Part shown: positions 53,125-63,631 of the stretch, one piece after another
Layout of the letters: every line of letters begins with the position of its first letter
Position numbering within the stretch: the first letter of the stretch is position 1
Assembly: GCA_024867545.1 (NCBI GenBank)
Contig: JANFNE010000067.1
Location: 155,881-219,880, forward strand
Origin: Phytopythium helicoides
Lineage: Eukaryota > Oomycota > Peronosporomycetes > Pythiales > Pythiaceae
DNA length: 64,000 bases
Reading direction: 5' to 3'
Translations under genes and position numbers: made by a program
The notes under the pieces: model-generated
What the model was told of the DNA's origin: nothing
The model's database searches: none
Seen by the model: the letters and a program-made list of their open reading frames with translations, nothing else

Positions 53125-56100
53125 CTACTTGCGCAAGTTGAACCGGTCCTTGTGGTAGCGGCGACGCAGGTAATTGCGCACCGGTCCCAGAACCACGACG
53201 TACTCGAACAAGATCACAGCGGCGACGTTACCAACAAGCAGCGCAAAGTACTTGAGCCGGAACGAGAATGGCATCGGGATGTACGGCAGCACAATGACAT
53301 TCGTGCTGCTCGCGATCCGGAAGAGATCCGTGAGGTCGCTTGGCCCGCCGAGGATCAAGTACACATCGAGCGTGATGAGGAGAGCGTAGACAAACACGAG
53401 GAAGTAGTTGCGCCAAATGGACGCCCGGAATCGAGAGCCGAAGCTGAAGACCCACGCAGCCACGTGCTGCTGCGTGATGACCGTGAAGAAGAGCACCGTG
53501 GCCATGTGGTTGTCGGAGAGCAGCCACCACTTGGCGAGGTCGACGTTGTCAGGCGTGAATGGACAGTACCATTTCTCACGGATCAACATGTGCACTCCGT
53601 TGAAGAGGAAGACGACGTTGATCAGCTCCTGACCAACGAGTGACACTAGCGTTGTGGGTCCGATGAGGCTAGAGGTGGGTCGTTGGTCGCCAAGCTCCGG
53701 TAGTGGACGCGAAAGAGTGATCACATATGAAAGACCGACGAGGGTAACACCGTCCGCCAAGATGAAGCACCACTCCGACATGATAACCGCGTGATACCAC
53801 TGGAACAAACGCAGCGTGGATGCGATAACGCCGTACATGATGAGGAACTTCACCGACGCGAACGAGGTAGCGAGCGCACCACGACCCTCACGGCATAAAT
53901 CGACGACGGACTGAATGCTCTTCGGCTTGCTTGTGAACGGAGAAACCACCGAAGCCTCCGCGTCACTGAGAGCAACGCCGGCGTGGGCCAGACGAAGAGC
54001 GCCGCAGTCGTTGCCGCCATCTCCACACATACCAGTCACAAGTCCAGCAGCCATGTGCAGCCTCACGCACGCGACCTTGCCGTCGGGAGTCATACGACTG
54101 AAAATGCGGATATTCAGCAGCAAGCTGTTCTCATCGGTGCTTGACGTCAGCTCCGAAGATGCCTTCAGGAAGTCGAACGCCTCTCCGTTCACCGCCAGCT
54201 CGATGTTGTCGCCACTCGCGATTAGTTGCTTGACTTCGCCAAGAGTGTACACGGTCTCGCTCTCAGACTCGTCATCCCCAATCGCACGCCACACAACTCG
54301 GTCTTTGACTCCCGCATCATTGACGACCTCTCCAAGTAGAACACGAGCGTCTGGTGCAATAATACCACTAGCACGAGCGATGTAACAACCACATAGAGCG
54401 TTGTCGCCCGTGATCATGACAGTGCGGATATCGCCTGCCTTCAGCTGGGCGATGGCAGCTGGGGTGTCCGGTTTCAGCTCGTTGCGGAACAGCAGCAAAC
54501 CAAGAAGAGACAGACTCGAGTCCACAGAGTCACGGTTAGTGATGAAGGCACTCACTTGCTCAAGCGTCCAGTCGGACGGCAGTTCGCGACCAGCAATTCC
54601 GAGCACGTAGCATCCCTGTCGAGCGTGCGCGTCGGCAATACTTGTGTAGTTGCTTGGCACACTGTTGGCGCGACTGAGCTGATGCATTCGCTCGTACGAC
54701 CCCTTGCAGAACACGAAAAGCTTGCCTGTCGCTCTGTCACGCACCACGACGCTCATGGACATGCGAGCATGATCAAACTCAAACCGCTTGACGAATTCAA
54801 GCTCCGTCGACTGAGACTTCACGAAAGGCGTAGTAGACACCCCGTCCTTGGTCTTCGTGCTATCGACGAGCGACCAGCCAGTCGCTTCAAGCATACGAAC
54901 TTCGACCTCATTCCCCGCTAAACCACCGTTCAAGGAGCTTACAGAGTGGCAAGTTGCAAGTGCAAACTGCAAGAGAGGATTCACAGTCGAAGAAGACCCA
55001 GCCGAAACATCGTTGATGACAGAGGGATCGAAACGCGCATCTTGACCATCAACATCGCTGACCTGCTGAACGCCAAGAAAGTCGAGTCCCTGCTTCGTGA
55101 GTGTCCCGGTCTTGTCGAAGCAGAAGACGCGCACTTTGCCGAAGAGCGTAATGCGCTGGACGTTCAGTGAGAAGATCCCTCGACTCGAGAGGCGCTTGGC
55201 AGCATTCACTTGGCCGACAGTGATCACTACAGGGAGCAACGGACTCACCACAGCCGAAATGAGGAAGATGCAGTAGCAGAATGCCGTCATCTTGTTGGTG
55301 AGCTTTCCGTTACTGGTAAGGAAGCTGATGCCGAGGTAGCACGCAATGACGGCGTAGACAAGCAGTAGCACAATCAATGCCTTGAGGTGCTCGTCGTACT
55401 TGAACCGCATGCGGACAGGGAACAGGATCGACTGGACCAGCTTACCCTTCGTCGTGTAAGCACCAGTCGACTGCACAACGGCAATAATCTCTTCTCCACG
55501 TCCCGACTCGAGCACTCGCGTACCAGCGAAAAGAGTGTGCTTCTTTCCGTAGTCAACAGTTGATGCACCAGGGTCCTCGAGCACGGCAGTCGAAGGCAAA
55601 CTCGACTTCTGAACTGGCATCGACTCGCCCGTGAGCATCGACTCGTCACAGACGGTCAAGCCCGAGACCAGCACGAGATCACAAGGAAGCACCCAGTTCT
55701 CCTGTACCCTCACAAGGTCGCCGGGAACAAGCTCGCGCGAGTCAATCTTGACCCACACACCGTTGTTTGACTCTTGGCGACGCCAGACCTCAACGTGCGA
55801 TTCGTACCGGGTAAGCATGACCACTGCAGCTTGCATGTGGCGAGAGCTCCAGATGTTCACAGCTGCTGTCCCCACAACGACCACGGTCATAACGATGCCG
55901 AGGTTCCAGTAGCTGAAGTAATACCACACGTAATAACTGGTGACTTGGTACACGTAGAAGAGCGTGATGAACTCGAGCAGCAGTGACTTTGCTAGCGACG
56001 GCATCTCCACCTCGACAGCATTCGCACCGACAAGGTTGAGGCGTCGAGTCGCCTCGAATGCAGACAATCCATCGGCAGGCGAGGAAGAACCACCGACGGG

Positions 56101-57540
56101 AGCAGCAGAAGTGAGCGCCACAGATCGAGAGAGCGCCACCGTCCCGGGAATGAAACGCCGAATGTCGTCGTCGTACACATACCGCATGTGCTGGAACTCG
56201 ACAACTCGTCGATCACCAATAATCTGTACCTTGACGGTCTCCTGGTAACGAACACTACCAGTAGTGTTTGAGCTGAAGAAGGAGAAGGCTGCCTCCACGC
56301 GAGCAACGAGATCCGAAACACCGGATCGGTCAGCAAGAAGCACCTCTCCATCACCATCGCTGCCCGGTTCTTCGTGACGCACCATGTGCACGTACTCACA
56401 CTGGTCAAGTGAAGCGCTCAGGCGGAAAAAGTTGCGCACCGTGTGCTTGAATGCCACGACACTGGCAAGCCACAGCGCAGCCACCAGCCAGACGAGGAAA
56501 AAGACAAGAGCGTTATGCGGACCGAAAAGCGTCGGCGTGAACTTGGCGTAGTAGTCGCAGATGACAATGATCACAAGCGCGTGGAGCGCCAAAGTCGCGA
56601 GCAGGAAGTATGCAAACACGAGGCGGCCGACGAACGAAGAGCTGAAACCGGACTGCTCCACGCTAGCGTCAAGCTCAGATTCGGCAGTGCCGGTTTGGGC
56701 GACAAATTCCGCTTGCTTGTGGTAAGGCGGTGGTGTCACGGGGTCTGTCAGGAGCTTCTGTGCCATCTCCAGATCCTGCTTGGAGGAGTTCTTCGCGTTC
56801 TTTGAGACTCCGATATGATGTTGTTGCTTGTAGAAAGCCCAGAGACCCAGGAACACGAACACCAACGCGTAAAGCAAGTAGATGACCACAAGCTTGGACT
56901 CACGATACGTCACGAACTGTGGAGTTACGGCTGCAGAAGTCGATACGCACAGAGCCTTTGCAGTAGCGTTGACACTTCCAGTGACGTCCATGAGGCTCGT
57001 GCACTGAGCGCCGATGGGAAACGACGCGTTATTGTTTCGCGCATTCGTCGGAGACGTCCAGTACACTGTCGAGTCCTGCGAGTCCTCAATCAGCGATGCA
57101 TTGACGCTGATCGACGACGAGAAGTCCTTGTCGTCACTGGTCGCGCACTGCAGCTCCTGCGTCGTCTCGCCAGTCGTAAAGTCTGTTATTATGACGCGCA
57201 TGCGGCAAACCGTGTCCGGTTCGTCATAGTAGAAGGTCGGCGTGTCGGGAGTGAACTTGTGGTACGGGTAGTTGACATTGCGTCCGAGTGCCCAGCCATC
57301 GCGGTAGTCGCTCTCGTATGCGCCTCCCGTCGGCAAATTGAACTTGGTGAACACTTCCATGCTCGCATCCGAGTACTTGCAGCAAAAGTACTCGGGCGAG
57401 TGAGTCTCGGGACAAGCAGGAAAGTTGAGCGGATCAGCACTCTCGGCGTGAACTACGGCGTTATCCGTCGTGAACAGCGGCACTCCGAAGAGAACGATGA
57501 CGGCGGAGAGTACAGGGCGTCTGCATGATGTCAAAATCAT
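53125..57540 (-). CDS. P5-type ATPase with secreted-type ectodomain (paralogue 2, copy 2)
   Basis: Mirror copy of 45105-49520; 1471 residues from the ATG at 57540. All catalytic motifs are as in copy 1 (LTGESMPVQK, DKTGTLT, GMCGDGGNDCGAL). The visible protein change within this span is EEIIAVVQS here against EEILAIVQS in copy 1. At that spot copy 2 shares GCCGTTGT with paralogue 1 at about 36132-36139. The 3' flank (53040-53124) is identical to copy 1, and its gene end lies about 190 bp from the LRRK-G stop, convergent. The 5' flank matches copy 1 only for about 120 bp, so the two copies may have different promoters and different expression. Confidence 0.92.
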   Translation of the reverse strand: MILTSCRRPVLSAVIVLFGVPLFTTDNAVVHAESADPLNFPACPETHSPEYFCCKYSDASMEVFTKFNLPTGGAYESDYRDGWALGRNVNYPYHKFTPDTPTFYYDEPDTVCRMRVIITDFTTGETTQELQCATSDDKDFSSSISVNASLIEDSQDSTVYWTSPTNARNNNASFPIGAQCTSLMDVTGSVNATAKALCVSTSAAVTPQFVTYRESKLVVIYLLYALVFVFLGLWAFYKQQHHIGVSKNAKNSSKQDLEMAQKLLTDPVTPPPYHKQAEFVAQTGTAESELDASVEQSGFSSSFVGRLVFAYFLLATLALHALVIIVICDYYAKFTPTLFGPHNALVFFLVWLVAALWLASVVAFKHTVRNFFRLSASLDQCEYVHMVRHEEPGSDGDGEVLLADRSGVSDLVARVEAAFSFFSSNTTGSVRYQETVKVQIIGDRRVVEFQHMRYVYDDDIRRFIPGTVALSRSVALTSAAPVGGSSSPADGLSAFEATRRLNLVGANAVEVEMPSLAKSLLLEFITLFYVYQVTSYYVWYYFSYWNLGIVMTVVVVGTAAVNIWSSRHMQAAVVMLTRYESHVEVWRRQESNNGVWVKIDSRELVPGDLVRVQENWVLPCDLVLVSGLTVCDESMLTGESMPVQKSSLPSTAVLEDPGASTVDYGKKHTLFAGTRVLESGRGEEIIAVVQSTGAYTTKGKLVQSILFPVRMRFKYDEHLKALIVLLLVYAVIACYLGISFLTSNGKLTNKMTAFCYCIFLISAVVSPLLPVVITVGQVNAAKRLSSRGIFSLNVQRITLFGKVRVFCFDKTGTLTKQGLDFLGVQQVSDVDGQDARFDPSVINDVSAGSSSTVNPLLQFALATCHSVSSLNGGLAGNEVEVRMLEATGWSLVDSTKTKDGVSTTPFVKSQSTELEFVKRFEFDHARMSMSVVVRDRATGKLFVFCKGSYERMHQLSRANSVPSNYTSIADAHARQGCYVLGIAGRELPSDWTLEQVSAFITNRDSVDSSLSLLGLLLFRNELKPDTPAAIAQLKAGDIRTVMITGDNALCGCYIARASGIIAPDARVLLGEVVNDAGVKDRVVWRAIGDDESESETVYTLGEVKQLIASGDNIELAVNGEAFDFLKASSELTSSTDENSLLLNIRIFSRMTPDGKVACVRLHMAAGLVTGMCGDGGNDCGALRLAHAGVALSDAEASVVSPFTSKPKSIQSVVDLCREGRGALATSFASVKFLIMYGVIASTLRLFQWYHAVIMSEWCFILADGVTLVGLSYVITLSRPLPELGDQRPTSSLIGPTTLVSLVGQELINVVFLFNGVHMLIREKWYCPFTPDNVDLAKWWLLSDNHMATVLFFTVITQQHVAAWVFSFGSRFRASIWRNYFLVFVYALLITLDVYLILGGPSDLTDLFRIASSTNVIVLPYIPMPFSFRLKYFALLVGNVAAVILFEYVVVLGPVRNYLRRRYHKDRFNLRK

Positions 57541-58705
57541 GCTTGGCGTGCCGGCGATGCGGCAAATTCCCAAGTGAATGTTGTGGATCGGCGGCAAATA
57601 GCAGACAGGGAGTTGAGCTAACTGAGCTCGTCATTGCCATCAAGGAAGCCACCCGCCACAACGATGAGGTCGACGATGAGCCGCAACAGAGAGCCATTCG
57701 AGGTCTGCCCGCATTTCACGCAACATGTATGCTCATACCCCTTCCACTTGACTCGATGGTCACCCTCTTCGCTCCTGACATGGCGTGCTGATGATAGAGG
57801 TATGCACAGTGGCGGTCAGTGCTGCCCAATAGCTTTATAACAATCCCCCATGTCACCAAATGGTTTCATCAATTGATGGCATGAAAAGACCAGCTGGACA
57901 AGATGGAAGTCCTTTATTTGCTGCAGCTGATGTCCAATCCGTGGCTCTCAAGGCCGTGCATCATGATCGGCAAACGCTAGACAGACCCCCAATGAACTGC
58001 TCGATTTCTCGGTCGTTGAAAAGCGTGACGGGAGCGGCGCACACGCATCGAAAGTGATGCGCTTGCTCGAGTTTCCGGATCCGATGTGTTGCGTGAAAGT
58101 CATTTTCGCGAAGTGAAGTCCGCGTCTTTGTACGAATTGACTGGAAATGGTCCATTGAAGTCAATGGTGCATCTTTGTGGGAGGCATAACTTTTCGATAA
58201 AGTGAGTTCTTGGAGACCTCGATCCGAGGCTTGATGAATTCGTGACTCGATGCAAGAGCTTAGCTCGATTGGATTGATGCGTCTGCCAATTGCGAGATGT
58301 TCGTCTGTCAAATTGGAAGATCAGGGAGTGACGATGTCAAACGGGCGAGAAGCATTGGCGACTTAGTCCTCAATCTCACTGGGTGACTGTGCATCAGCGG
58401 TTTGGGACTCGTCTCTCTCACGTCGTCGCGTCTGGCTGAGCTAGCGTTGGTTATCAAATGCCTGATCAACGATATTGATCTCACCAACATGCTGCTTGTG
58501 ATCCAAAGCAGAGAGAGAAGAGTAAGCTGCGAGCGTCAAGGAAACGCGTACCGATAGCAGCGACGATTGACAGTGCTTGCGATCCAAATGCTTGCAGTCA
58601 GCACAGGTCGGGAATATCTGTGTCGCTTTGGCATATGTAGCTTGAGTCATTCCCCAACTTGCCAAGAGCATACCAATCTTCGAGTCGCATCACTTCAGCT
58701 TCAGC
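57541..58705. promoter_or_regulatory. Divergent intergenic region between ATPase copy 2 and BBOX copy 2, with a possible relic ORF
   Basis: About 1.2 kb. A minus-strand frame at 58311-57961 (116 codons) ends in a segment containing HHFRCVCAAPVTLFNDREIE. It reads like the tail of a longer protein but has no upstream continuation and no family I can name. Parts are weakly similar to 44440-44500 in the left arm. It is treated as a relic, not a gene. Confidence 0.4.
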
Positions 58706-59957
58706 ATGTCCATCGCCATCGTGAGTGCGTCCTTGGCCGACGATCAAATCACTCTCAACTGGGAAAATGGAAAAGCAAGGTAACAAACAATCTTCCGTCG
58801 GAACTCCACAAGTGCCAAGCTCGTGCTGACCACCCCTCTTCTTCATTGTCAGCGCCTTCTTGAATGTTTGGCTGCGCGACAACTGCCGCTGCTCTGCGTG
58901 CTACCACGCAGTGGCGGAGGAGCGAATTCTTGAATCAGCGTCCGTCGATCTCGACATCCGAGCTCAGTCCGTCACCGTTGACGCCAAGGCTAAGGCGGTG
59001 ATCATCGCATGGGAAACAGCGGACAAGCACGAGTCCGCCTTCCCCTTCTCATTCCTGCAGAAGTACTCGCCCGGTCTTCAGTCTCCCGCTCCTGCAAAGT
59101 ATGAGGAGACGCTGTGGAGCGTGGCGGACATGGAGCGCGACCTGCCGACCCTCCCGCGGCTGCCGTTCTCGCAAATAATTGAGAGCGAGCGAGGAGTGCT
59201 CGAGTGGCTGGAGCTGCTCAACAAGTTCGGCTTCACGATCCTCGAAGACGTTCCTCACGGCCGAAAGCGCGTCGAGCAGGTCGGTCGGCGTATCTCGGTG
59301 ATTCGCAACTCGTTCTGGGGCGAGAGCTCCTGGGACGTCAAGGACCAGCCTGACCCGACCAGCCTGTCGCTCACTGGTGGAGCGCTATTCCCACACACGG
59401 ACTTGTGCTTCAGTGACTCGCAGCCTGGCGTGCAGTTCCTCCATTGTCTCGAGTTTTCTGCGGAGAAGCTGGAGGGCGGAGAGAGCACCATCGTCGACGG
59501 GTACTACATCGCCGAGAAGATTCGTCGCGAAAATCCCGAGGCGTTCCGCGTGCTCACGACCGTCAACGTCTCGCACGTGTTCTCGAGCGAGAAGCACTAC
59601 TTCCGCTTCGATGGCCCCGTCATCTCGCTGCACCCGGACGGTCGCGTGAAGGAGCTGCGTTACAACCAAGCGCTCATCGCTCCGTTCGAAGCTGCTGAGG
59701 GTGACAACGCTCTGGATGAGCAGCGTGCGCTCTACCGCGCTCTCCGCGTGTTCGCCAACGAGACGCGCAGCCTCGAGAACCTTCTGCACTGGCGTCTTAA
59801 CCAGGGCGAGCTGCTCGTCTTCAACAATCGCCGCATGCTCCACGGACGCTCGGGATACAACGCGGTCAACACTCGCCGCCACCTCGAGGGCTGCTACTTG
59901 GACTACGAGGAGTTCATCGGTCGCCTGAAGAAGCTCCGCGAGAAGTTTGCGCAGTAG
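58706..59957 (+). CDS. BBOX1: Gamma-butyrobetaine dioxygenase-like 2-oxoglutarate/Fe(II) oxygenase (copy 2)
   Basis: Mirror copy of 42767-44018 with exons 58706-58779 and 58853-59957; 392 residues. Intron position, length (73 bp) and sequence match copy 1. The iron ligand region (FPHTDLCF) and distal His/Arg (RRMLHGRSGY) are intact, so it should be active if expressed. Differences from copy 1 are few: one Thr/Ala change near PAPAKY and a handful of silent changes, including two around 59391-59445. Coordinates pair with copy 1 at a sum of 102724 rather than the 102645 of the ATPase segment, reflecting a net 79 bp length difference in the intergenic DNA between the genes. The AG repeat at its stop is short and interrupted. 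Confidence 0.92.
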
Positions 59958-60218
59958 AGAGAGAGGGAGAGAGAGAGGCCTAGCTGGAAAGTTGAGAACT
60001 GGCGGCTCGAAGCTGGTAATTTGCTTTCTGCAGTGACGATAACCATCAGATGAGTGTGAACGACGTCAACATTGATGCGAAAGTCGTGTGAGTATGTGGC
60101 GATGCGATTCGATCACTAGGAAGCCAATCAGTCAACGTGTAGTAGTCGCATCAGCCTGATCTCGTGTCTTGAACACGCAGTCGGAGTTACAAGCCGCGAA
60201 TTTCTGCGGCCCACACAA

Positions 60219-60620
60219 CTAATCGAGTTGCTGCTGATTCAGCAATACCAACCTGCTTTTACAGCTCCGGACGCTCGACGTCTGCGAATTCAACAACATT
60301 GCACGACATGTTCCTGCTCGTCCAAAACAGCTCTTCAACATAGCTAGTGATGTCCGAGTAACCCGTGAGGCAGAACGAGACCGTCGAGTTGTCGTTCGAG
60401 AGCACACAGTCAGCCACCAGCGTCGGGCACTCATCAGCAAGCTGCAGCGTCGCTGTAGCTGCCTGGAGGCGCCGAATGCCAAGTAAGACTTGCACCTTGG
60501 GAATCATGCGGGAGATGGGCTCGAGCGGCTACACTCGCAGCAGGTGCTCGGATTTTGTGCACGCCATGCTTTGGACCAGAGTGTTTACAGGATGCGTGGG
60601 CGTTTGCTTGGTAGAGCATT
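60219..60620 (-). pseudogene. Relic of an LRRK-G-type upstream region and first exon
   Basis: On the minus strand this resembles LRRK-G at about 50026-50290. It has the same leader (GCCGCTCGAGCCCATC near the start) and encodes ECPTLVADCVLSNDNSTVSF against ECPDVRTLVADCVLASDNSTVSF in G. A few codons are lost (the VRT segment) and the sequence then diverges. No LRR or kinase exons follow before BBOX copy 2. It lies just downstream of LRRK-H in the same orientation. Confidence 0.85.
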
Positions 60621-60768
60621 GAGCCTAATGCAGTCAGGACTCAACACTTGCACTGCATAGAAGAACGGTTGCAAGCGATGGAGCGAGGATGCAGCCTTGC
60701 AAACTCGTGCGGTGGATGCCGCGACGACCAAAGCAAACTGAAATAATTCTGTTTGAACGAGAGAACTG

Positions 60769-63631
60769 TTATGCGCTCCGTTGGAGTTGCTTGAGCGAGT
60801 AGTGGAGCTCCATGGACGTCGGGCGCTTGCTAGGATCGTCCTCCAGGCACCTCAATGCGATCTTTAGGATCTCAGGCGGGCAGTCGTCCCGGAACTTTGG
60901 CGTCTCGGTGTCTCCGTTGGCTGTCAAGTCGATGCCCGGATTTCTCGATGATCGTCGAGAAATAGGCCGCTTCGACAGGTCCAGCTCCGACAGCAGCACG
61001 CCGAAAGCGTAGACGTCAGCCTCGACGGTAAATTCGCCTCCATGTAGTACCTCAGGAGCGGCCCACACTTCAGTATTAGGCGCGGCGGTGCTGTAGCCGA
61101 TGCCTGCCAGCTTCACCTCCCACTGTGAGCCAAGCAGAACATGCTTCGCGCGGAGATTCCGGTGGAGGATAGCGGGCGAAAAGCTATGCAAGTACACGAG
61201 CGCCTCAGAAACTTGCAGCGCAAGCTCGACCTTTGCAGGCGCTGCACTTGAGTCTTCAAACCATAACGACGACTGCTTGGAGGACTTCAACAGGGGCTTT
61301 TGCTCACGCAGGAATGTCTCTAGGTTTCCCCGCTGAGCATATTCCACCACAACCGCGAGATCGTCGCTTCCTGTCCACAGCAGTCCATAGAACCCTATGA
61401 TGTTCTTGTGGTCCAACTTGGCGCAGACACGAATCTCATCCATGAATGCTATCAGCCGATCGTGGTGACTCGCATCGCGGCGCACAATGAGTTGCTTCAT
61501 CACTGCCATCTTGTCTCCAAAGTGTACGAGATGCGTGACGGCAAAACTTCCGTGAGCCAAAGTCCGGATTTGCATGACGTCCTTGTCGTCGATGCGCGAA
61601 GATGCCAGCTCGGGGTCCATTCGGACATCGTTATCGATCTCGGTCTGAGTAAGAGGCTGGAGAGTCACACGGTTCTCAGAGGTTGCTGCGTCGACTATGA
61701 CAGTGTCTTCGAGCGCATGCTTCTTTTTGTGTCGGGCATGCACAACCAGCATGATAATCATCCAGAGCCCAATCAGCCCGCTGACCCCGACACTGAGTGC
61801 GACTACGTGAGTCTCGTTGCTCTCCTCTTCCTCAGCGTCAGCTGGGTCATTTCATCAACATCAGTTGCAGTTCCATGTAGGGAGAAAAGAATATTGGATG
61901 ATAACGTACTACCTGCGCTTGACTCTTGAGCAGCAGCTTGGTTTCCACCAAAATACAGAGCTGAGAAGTCCACATCTGACAATAGTAGTGTGAGTGAACA
62001 GTGTTGTGCCAAACTAATTCAAATCCTTTATCACCTGAAAGAACGCAGACACTGACAGTGTCCGCGATAGTTTTTGCTTCCGCTTTATCACTCGAGCATT
62101 TCGTACTCGATAGGTCGTCCGCGTACAAAGTAGCCGTACTGGATAGCACTGAGTAGTCACTTTCTGACAGCACAATGCTCTTGATGGAGTTGTTGCGCAA
62201 GTCGCTGCACCACACAATATTGCTCAGTCAGCTACGATATCAAACCTTACTCCGTTGCAATCAAGGGCACTAACAGAGTCGTAAGCTTCGAGGGAAACAC
62301 GATTCCAGATATCTCCTTGATGCTGTTTGACGAGAAATCACTGAGCAGAGCATAAACCACTTTCAGCACATGAACCACTGAAATCGAACTGAGCTGAAGA
62401 CGAACATGGTCGTGATATCCGTCTCGGAAAGGTTCAGCGAGAACAGTTTGTCAACGCCATTGTGGCTTGCATTCCTGTTGAGCGATAGCAGCATGTTAAC
62501 GGTCGAAGCTCAGCCAGTGACACACTTCTCAACACTAACTCACAGTATTCGAAGATCCGTGGTGGGCTAAAAGTTGACCAGTCCGCGAGGTCATTGTAAG
62601 CCAGGTCCCTGTCGTGGCAGCGCCGTTAGAAGCTACATCCCGAGGCTTCAGTGCAAGCCACTTACAAAACTTGAATGGTCGATGCGATCAGTAGGTTTCC
62701 GACCGCTGTAAACATGTTGTGTCGCACTAGCAACTCTGTGAGGTACGTGGCGCGGACGTCGATTGTCTTTAGCGACGCAGAGCTGCAGTTGCTGCAAGCA
62801 CCAACACGTTGCACGTTCGTTTTCTCTGCTTTTTTCAAGATCCACAGCAGCAACAACAGAGAGAACGCACAGCGAGTCGAGGAACTCAAACCCATCCGCA
62901 AGTATCAGACTGGACAGCTCGTTGAGCGAAATGTTCCTGCAAACGTTAGCGTGTCCATATCAGTCCCACCACTCGATGCATCATCCACCACGTTACAATT
63001 CGCACAAGTGCGTCAGCGAAGCTGGGATTGACACGTCGGAAATGTTGGTGATCACATTGCTGGACAAGTCCCTACGAATCCAAACAAACGAACTCTCATC
63101 AGCACCTCCAACCCTGCCAAATCCCCATCTCCAAACCCACAGCGAGAGCAGCGTCGCGTTGGTCTCATTGGCGTCAAATCCCGCGAGCGAGTTGGAGCTC
63201 AGGTCCCTGGTGCACACAAATCCCTTGAGCGCTCGTTCGTTCTCCTCCTCTACCTTGCATACACACCCCGTCACTCACAGCTGCGTCCACGCGCTGCCGA
63301 CCGACTCCACCGTCTCAATCCCGCGTCCGCTCGCGTTCACCGCTCCGTCCACCACCTCCACGCTCACGCCGCCGCAAATCTCGCCGCTGCTCGAGTTGCT
63401 CGCCGCTCCATCAGCCCCCACGACGCACGCGCCGGCCGCTTCCAGCGTCGACGCGTCCACGCAGCTCGAAACCAACGCGCGCTGCGCCGGACAAGCGCCG
63501 AGCGCCGCGACGCTCCCAGAGGACGAGGACGAGCCGCTGGACGCGCGCTGAGGCCGCGAGTGGACGCGCAGATGCAGCGCGAGCGCTGGAGACGCACAGA
63601 GCGCGAGCGAGAGCAGTCGTAGCGCGCGCAT
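60769..63631 (-). CDS. LRRK-H: LRR receptor-like TKL pseudokinase (one apparent frameshift)
   Basis: Minus-strand exons: 63631-63279, 63206-63141, 63071-63006, 62936-62871, 62791-62666, 62608-62544, 62474-62406, 62340-62275, 62204-62035, 61975-61913 and 61841-60769, about 727 residues. It starts with a clear signal peptide (MRALRLLSLALCASPALA), the only one among the five LRR kinases here. LRR exons are phase 2, with a double-repeat exon of 126 bp as in D. The exon 6 donor (EYT|GTGAGT) leaves one base too few for exon 7, so a base seems to be missing at about 62544. A span (LSVGVSGLIGLWMIIMLVV) precedes a kinase-like domain with VMKQL kept, but HRD is HRN (LHRNLRAKH), DFG is GIG (KLAGIGYS) and the glycine loop is weak. 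Catalysis is unlikely. Confidence 0.82.

Larger units (their letters stand above)
52855..60170. repeat. Large inverted duplication, right arm
   Basis: Mirror of 42500-49790. The inner edge at 52855 falls inside the last exon of LRRK-G, so the arm contains the true 3' end of that gene. The arm then holds ATPase copy 2 and BBOX copy 2. The outer edge near 60170 is diverged and approximate. Confidence 0.9.

Noticed and set aside
42500..60170. Inverted arms as ends of a giant transposon
   Set aside because: No transposase, integrase or terminal target duplication was found. The inner edges fall inside kinase coding sequence, which fits segmental duplication instead.
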